This document shows positions 57,522-64,000 of a stretch of 64,000 nucleotides of DNA, one piece after another. Numbering within the stretch: position 1 is the stretch's first letter; each line of letters starts with the position of its first letter. The stretch spans positions 496,001 to 560,000 of the forward strand of contig NW_026516218.1 of NCBI RefSeq assembly GCF_025602895.1, in the 5' to 3' direction. The DNA comes from Polychytrium aggregatum (lineage: Eukaryota; Chytridiomycota; Chytridiomycetes; Polychytriales). A program made the translations under genes and the position numbers. The notes below the pieces were generated by a model. That model saw only the letters and a program-made list of their open reading frames with translations. It was not told the origin of the DNA and did not search any database.

Positions 57522-60500
57522 ATGTTCTCCAGCTCAAAGAAACGGGTGCAGACCCCGAGCCGTCATACCCCGACACACCGCACCTCGCCCAGCAAGACCA
57601 AGCCCGCTGGAAAGGCTGCCGAGCCCGATGTCACGACGGTGATCGACCATCGCGCCTACTCGGTCCGCACGGCTGGCGTGGTACATCCAGAGGTCCAGAA
57701 GCTGCTCAGGCGAGAGATTGCCTTCATCAAGGGCGAGAAAGCCCGGTTCAACTATGCGTACTACAAGCCCAAGGTTACTCTGGATCGCATATCCGGGTGG
57801 GCGATCTTGGACCTTGCCAACGAATCCAGCCTCTATGTCTGGCAGTTCCAGAAGGTAGGCCGCGAGCGTGGGCAGACGCATATCGCTTCCATCTGCATCA
57901 CCGATCGAGACGGCCCAGAGGGTGCATTGGATTCTCAAAACAGCGTCTCTTATCCGTCCGACGACCATCCGACGGCCGCCAGAAACTCGCCCTCGGACAC
58001 AACGTCCAAGAGTTTCCGGCCCCGACCCTCATCAACGACGACTCTCCTGAGCCCAACATGGTCGCAGTCATCCCTTCGCTGACCGAAGACCCGCGGCAGA
58101 CCGGCCTGCTGATCTGCAATCAGGAGGGCTCATGCCGGTATTATGACAATATGCTCTTTGGGTCGGCGTCGTTCACCGACATCCGGCTTCCGGTCGAGTC
58201 GGCGGATGCAAAGTACCTGATCAGCTGCGAGGTAAGTCATGGACGGCAGTTCAGCTTTTGATCAGCACCTGTTCCCACAGTGGTCTCAAAGCGATTGATC
58301 GGACGCAGCCCACTGTCCTTGACCTAATCTTCTATCGCGCTTGCCATGGCTCAATCTGACCGGATCTCTGTCGATGCTGCAGCCCTTTGGCTGGATCCTG
58401 GCCACGGGCGGCGGGTCATTGTTTCATATTGTGATCAGAAACTCGGGTGGACAGGTGGTCCTCTCGTATGAGTCGCTTGTCAAGCCCCAATCGTTCGCAT
58501 TCGGCCAGCTCTTTTCGCAGCGGAGCGACAAGCATAAAGTGGTTTCTGTGATATCCGGCCCCAGGAACGACAGCGGCAACTCGCGAGATATATTTGTGCT
58601 GACCGACCGATCGCTGATCGTGTGGAACATTTCTCCATCGCGGGGATACCAGGTGAGGAGCAACCGCGGACCAGGCAGGCGAATGGAGGGCAAGCAACTG
58701 CCCCAGCCGGGCACGATGCTGCCATCGACTCGTTCGTCACTTGCATGGCTGAATCGAGACTATCTGACGACAACGATCCGGCTGACGAGTGACCGTTGCT
58801 GGAAAGTATATTGGAGAGCAAGATATCAAGGCAGATGTTGCGCAGCTACTTGCACAAGTATACCAAAACCGACCTGAGTCGCGGTACCTCTCTACCCACG
58901 ACGACCTCACGCCCAAATTTGTCGACATGGACTACTCCGAGTGCGTATGCTACTGGACAATCGCTTTCGGCAGCCACGGCCTCGCTCGTTGCTGAGCACG
59001 ACGGCGATAAGGAGATCGACTAACCACACATCAATCTTGCTTGTGTGAACAACCACAGGGGTGGCTTGGTGGTTCTGGCAACGTTTCTAGCAAACGGCAG
59101 TGCTCGCTTCGCCCTGTGCACCCTCTCGTTTGATCCGGTGTCTGGAGCCAGCAGCGCCGCGCAAGCCAAGATCCTGGAGCACAAGTGCAAGCCTCGAGAA
59201 GTACGTTGCTGCATCGGCGTGCTGATGAGCAGTGAAGCAGGTGTAAGCGCTTACTGACACCCATGTGTTCATCTTCAGCTTCAGTCCCAGACACACCTCG
59301 GAATCACCAACGGTGGACTGATTGCCATGGTGACGTTTCCCGAGATGATTGTCCTCACATCGACAGTGCCCGAGCTTCTCTCTGAAGAGCAAATCTCTCT
59401 GAGGCAATCGGGCTCGGATGCCATTATTGGACTGGAGCTCGCCCGAGCTCGCGGCAGCGTTGATGCGGACGACTACGCACTGGTTTTCTCTGCCGAGGCC
59501 GGTATTCTGGGCCTGATGGTGAAAACGAAGAGCATCCTTGCCAGGTAAAGAAACGCATCGACTCGGCAAACAAAGCTGTCCAAGAATGTGGTTGGCGCAA
59601 CATCCTTTTGCTGCGATGCGCGATCTATTCTTACATATCCGTGGATGTTGCTCCCTCAACCATCGGCGGCCTGAAACCGTGGCGACTGTCTTGTCTTAGT
59701 AACGCCACCAAAAAGGTATGAATGGTTGCAATTCGCATGGAGTGCGCCAATTGAATGCCTATTCGCGATATGCTGGTATGACTACCAAGCACCGCTAATC
59801 CAAGCGGGTTTGTCTAGGACACTACCGAAGTTGGATCCAAGGAAACGGAGCAGCTAATTTCCAAGATGGGACAGTATGTTCTCTACGACGAGGAGCAGGA
59901 GGAATACGCTGGTGTAAGTACACCGTCAAGCAACCAAAACAACTGGTCGGCATTGCCGCTGTCCACATCTAGACAGCTCGTCAGTAACAAGTGTCGTCGC
60001 AGTCGGGTGATTTTGATTCGGCAGCCATCCACTTGAGCGAGGCAATCCTCAAGGAGGGAAACAGCCTGTTCCCTGCCATCATGGAGCTCGAAGAGCAGCT
60101 GAAGCTCAAGCTGTGCTGCCATAAAAGAATCATCAAATTTGTCCACGCTCACGGAGGGCCCCACAACAGGGTGAGTGTTGCCCTGACCCTGACCTCAAAC
60201 TCTGTCGGCGACCACTTGAGACACTGGATGGACCGGATGGCGCTTGGGCTCATGCTTTATCCTTTACCTCAAGCTCTCGGAAACCACGCGCTTCCAGCTG
60301 TATTTCAACACCAGAAAGCTTGCAGCTGCATATCGTCTGTGGCGCCATCAGAACAGCTACGGGTGAGTCGGATACCGGATATCTGTGAACCAACACGAGG
60401 GTCCCTTACTGCCATTGCTGTGGGCCATTGTTTTCGCGGAAACAACGGCGTGGAAAAGGTCGCCGGGCTGCGACAACAGCTACATGGGACTGACCACACG

Positions 60501-63500
60501 ACAACACCACAGCCAAAGCGCCGACAGAGCCACGGATGTCCTCAGCGCCGCTATCAAGAACCTCTGGAAGTATCAAGATATTCGCCAGTTTTTCCGCTAT
60601 AACGTGCGTGTGACTGATGCATATGCCTCTGGATGGCTGCGTGCGCAGTGGAATTTGGTTATTAAGACAACTGGCCCTTAGATCTCGGACATTCACAGTA
60701 TCATCCAGAGTCTTCGATGTGGTGCCAACGACCCGCCGCAGCGCATCATCGAGCTCAATCGAATTCTCTTGGTAAGCCACGGAATCTCTGGAACCAGCAC
60801 ATCCTCCTTCTTCACCATGGATATACCACACCCGACACTGACACAACTACCCAACGCACAGAACTTTTATGATGATTTTGATGAGCCCGCGGAAGATGTA
60901 CTTCGTGAATATAATGACGAGCGAGAGGCATACGCCTTGCCAAGACAGTTTCCAGCAGAACCCTGGAGCGGTAGGTTTGCTGCGACGCCTTGAATTCCAC
61001 ATCGGTTTTGTGTCCAACGTCTCACCAGCTTACTCACTGTGGCTGCCAAAACAGCCAGCGAAAGCATCTACACCCTTGTCTCCACCCACTTTGAATCGAC
61101 TCTGAGATGGCTGAGTACAGCTTTGAAGGATAACGGCCATGCAGGCTACGGCTCCGAGCATCTCGACACTTCTTCGGCGAAAGCGATTCTCGTTGGACAG
61201 CTGATCGCCCTCGGAGACGTTCTCCACCGCGTGTGCCGTGATTTGGCCGCGGTCTCCCATCGGTAAGTAGAGACGCCTGTGCGCCAACATATCAGCCCCT
61301 GCGCAACTACGCCTATTGTCCCCCAAACTAAACCCTTCGTGGACGCTGCCCGATTGAACTGGCACACTGAAGCCGCGAGAGCGACCGGACACTCTTTGAC
61401 AATATCCATGCCATGGTCATCAACGGACTATGCACGGTCGATGGGTATTTAGGTGAGCACTGCGCCGAGCATTTTCAGAACTGGATGTGTCGAGCCAAAT
61501 ATGATACCGGCGTCGGTGGTGGTCGCGATCCCATTCACATGAGTCTGGTGGTGGGCGGGGCTGTGTCTGCGGAGCTACATCGAGGGCTGATCTGATTCGA
61601 TACGACGACCGCATTGGTGCCCCAGCCCATAGCGACAGCTTTCCCAATCTCCATGCCGCGGCATTCAAGCTCTCCGAGCAGTTTGGATACTACCGCACTC
61701 TGGCCAAGCTCAGCTATGAAGATGTCAGCCGCAACAACTCGTGGTACAACGCAGAGATCAAGAAGGGGTACCAGGGCCAGATCAGCATTGACGAAACCCA
61801 AGCCAGTATCATCGACGGATATGTCAACAAATATGGCTACCTCTTCGCCAGGGAGCTGTTCCAGTTCCAGTTCGAGACGCGTACGTTATGCGCTCCTCGA
61901 TCACCGACTGCAGCCAACAGTTGCTCAACCGGCTCCGTTGCTGACCCTGCGATGTGTTCCACCGAACAGAGCGATACGCAGACCTGCTGAGCCAGCCCGA
62001 CAGCTACAACCACCTACTCTTGCAGTACTTGCAGGAGCATCCAATTCCGATGCTTTCGTGGGTACATGATTTCCGAGTCGGCCGATTCCAGGAAGCTGCC
62101 GAAACCCTGTTGGCCATCTCCAAAACCGAGAGCTTGACGGAGAAAGCCAAGGTAAGAGCGTGGAGGACGAGTCGGTGGTCCTCTGGCGTCCTGTCCCACC
62201 TATCTTTGTGCCTTGCACCTGTCTCAGTGTTCGATATTGTCCCTGATTTTAACTTGGCTGGCTGTCGATTACGTGCAGACTGCCGCGAGCTTGGCTCGAC
62301 TGTCGCTTCTCTCCTCCGAGTTGCAAGACGAGACCCTGGGACTTGGTAGGTGATGCAAGCCATTCAGATTCAGTCTGTCCAGCTCGGTCGGTCCAGTTCA
62401 GTCGGGAGGAGGGCGTGATGAAGACCGATACACATCGGTGATTACAGGGGAAGTGACCATGGTCGCGGCGGATGTTCCCCAAAAGTTTTGGCGCTGTGGT
62501 ACTTCCGAACCCGTTTGCTGACAAACTTCATGCTCTCTCTGTCCGGACCCTGCGTTGGCTCGCCGCAGAGGTTCAGAACCGCATTCTGCACCTGGAGAGC
62601 ATCGATGCCATCTCGACCTCGTGGATGAACCGCTATGTGGACGAAGGAAACGCAGCCCGTGCGTTCGCCAAGTGCCGCGAGCACATCCTGATTGTGCTCC
62701 GCAACCGACCGGGGCTCAGCTGGTGCTGCGAGCAAGCTCATCGCAAGATCGCCAGTGGGCTTGTGGTCGCACCAGAGGACATTGTCGACCTCCTGACGTT
62801 GGTTGATCTCGAGGAGTCTCCGGACAATATGCGCTGGAGACTAGCGCTGGACATTTGCCCGCTCATCAACAACTTGCAGCAGGTATGGCGGATCCCCTTT
62901 CGCTTTTCTCCACCCAACCAACCCGGAGCCATCGCACCGTCGTGGGTCACGCGGGCATGAACGGCCCTATGTTTTTACTGACTTCTGTCTGTCTGTTTGT
63001 TGGGCTGGGTCGCTGCGCTCACTCGCCGGCATTGCAACCCAATCCCTCGACTTTGTACCGCCATCCGCCTCATGTCAATAGTGGATGAATACTATCATTC
63101 GCCGAGCGCTGTTGCAGACCAGGTGAGGGCCGTTGTTGGTTACCAGACTGTGTTATCGCTTTTGGTCGTCAGCGAAGGAACTGAACCATGCTCGTTCCGC
63201 GCCTCATTCGCTGGCTATGCTTCGGATTGGCGCACTTCACCAGGTGGGACCAAGCCTGGCTGCAATCGGATCGCGAGTGTCGAGAAGAGCTCCAGACGAC
63301 ACCGATCTTCCATGTGCTCAACACTCTGTGTAAGTACAAGTGTGTGTGCATACCTCTCGCCATACACCCATAGAACCATTCTGTAGGCAAAGCGAGTGAT
63401 ACGATCGGCAAGGCAAAGCACCAAGCATGAATCGGCCGAGCCCTATCTGCTCCACTCTGTACCGACGCCGCTTGTGATGTTGCTGCTCCGCGTCCCTCCT

Positions 63501-63761
63501 CACCGTTCGCTGCCGACTGTCACTTCCGCAGACAAGGAATCGCCGTTCGCCACCGAGCATCCAAGCATCCCCAACCTTCTGAGCTCCCTCAAAGCCTCGG
63601 GCACGCCGGCGATTGAGGAGCACCGCCTTGCGGGGGCACCGCTAGACGTCAAGGGCTGGGTTGAGATGGACCTGAAGAGAGAAGGCCAAGAGCTCCTCCA
63701 GCTTCTCTCTCAAGGAACCCACGACATCGAGTACTATCTTCAAGTGTGCATCGGCATTTAA
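57522..63761 (+). CDS. NUP133: Nucleoporin Nup133-type
   Basis: Component of the Y-complex (Nup107-160) scaffold of the nuclear pore. Start at 57522 (MFSSSKKRVQTPSRHT), then a basic, Ser/Pro-rich N-terminus and a beta-propeller: HRAYSVRTAGVVHPEVQKLL; YKPKVTLDRISGWAILDLAN; SSLYVWQF; FPAPTLINDDSPEPNMVAVI; CRYYDNMLFGSASFTDIRLP; FGWILATGGGSLFHIVIR; SRDIFVLTDRSLIVWNIS. Many short exons follow, encoding an all-helical C-terminal half (for example SGDFDSAAIHLSEAILKEG, FGYYRTLAKLSYEDVSRN, SQPDSYNHLLLQYLQEHPIP, WVHDFRVGRFQEAAETLLAI) to a stop at 63761 after THDIEYYLQVCIGI. The estimated length of 1100-1200 residues fits Nup133. Exon edges in the C-terminal half were not all checked. The gene lies divergently next to TRM1. 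Confidence 0.88.
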
Positions 63762-63946
63762 TTCATGGCCCGACATGTGGAATGGGATGGCATAACCCGC
63801 CTCCGCCTCCGCCGCACATGGGCCGTATGAATCAACAAAATAAACCCCACGAATCGGCACTTGGGTGGCCCATACGCTTCGGTAGATATAGCGCATGGCG
63901 GGACACGAACAATCGGCTCGGCCAAAGCACACATCCAGAAACGCGA
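63762..63946. other. Short convergent 3' region
   Basis: About 185 bases between the NUP133 stop and the stop of the right-edge minus-strand gene. No RNA gene or repeat recognised. Confidence 0.4.
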
Positions 63947-64000
63947 TCATTTGCTCTTGCCCTTGGTCGCTGGCTTGGATGCCTTGCCTGGTGTAGCTGC
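63947..64000 (-). CDS. 3' end of a gene cut by the window edge
   Basis: A minus-strand frame enters at the right edge and ends at a TGA at 63947. The 17 visible residues are basic and low-complexity (TPGKASKPATKGKSK at the end), like the lysine-rich tails of nuclear or ribosomal proteins. Convergence with NUP133 fits a real 3' end, but no product can be named. Confidence 0.35.
   Translation of the reverse strand, partial: AATPGKASKPATKGKSK

Overview
The window is eukaryotic nuclear DNA from a fungus. It is GC-rich and gene-dense on both strands, and most genes carry several short GT-AG introns of roughly 50-300 nt. A gene for an axonemal dynein assembly factor (DNAAF3) implies a lineage that still builds motile flagella. 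A WNK kinase and a Fanzor-like transposon remnant are also present. Together these point to a zoosporic early-diverging fungus, most likely a chytrid; the species cannot be named from the sequence alone.

Layout from left to right: RPS9 (uS4) and SF3B5 (+); a Fanzor-like remnant (+); DNAAF3 (-); mitochondrial acyl carrier protein (+), followed directly by a diverged ACP-like paralogue that lacks the phosphopantetheine serine (+); a STE50/UBC2-type adaptor with SAM, RA and two SH3 domains plus a C-terminal villin headpiece (+); Raptor/KOG1 (+); a UPF0658-type Golgi membrane protein (+); an SLC25 mitochondrial carrier (-); an unrecognised multi-pass membrane protein (+); a small OB-fold protein (+); RPS19 (-); TFIIE-beta (-); a WNK kinase (-); COP9 signalosome subunit 2 (-); a GH5 endoglycoceramidase-like enzyme (-); TAH18/NDOR1 (-); TRM1 (-), head to head with NUP133 (+). 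The last 54 bases hold the end of a further minus-strand gene.

The genes do not form one pathway and are ordinary chromosomal housekeeping and signalling genes. Two functional links stand out. The ACP and its serine-less neighbour share an intron position and look like a tandem duplication with divergence. KOG1, the UBC2-like adaptor and WNK are all growth or stress signalling components. Several introns and flanks carry short minisatellites, two of them just inside 5' splice sites. Exon coordinates were derived by hand from splice signals, frame continuity and remembered family sequences; gene spans are more reliable than individual small exons.
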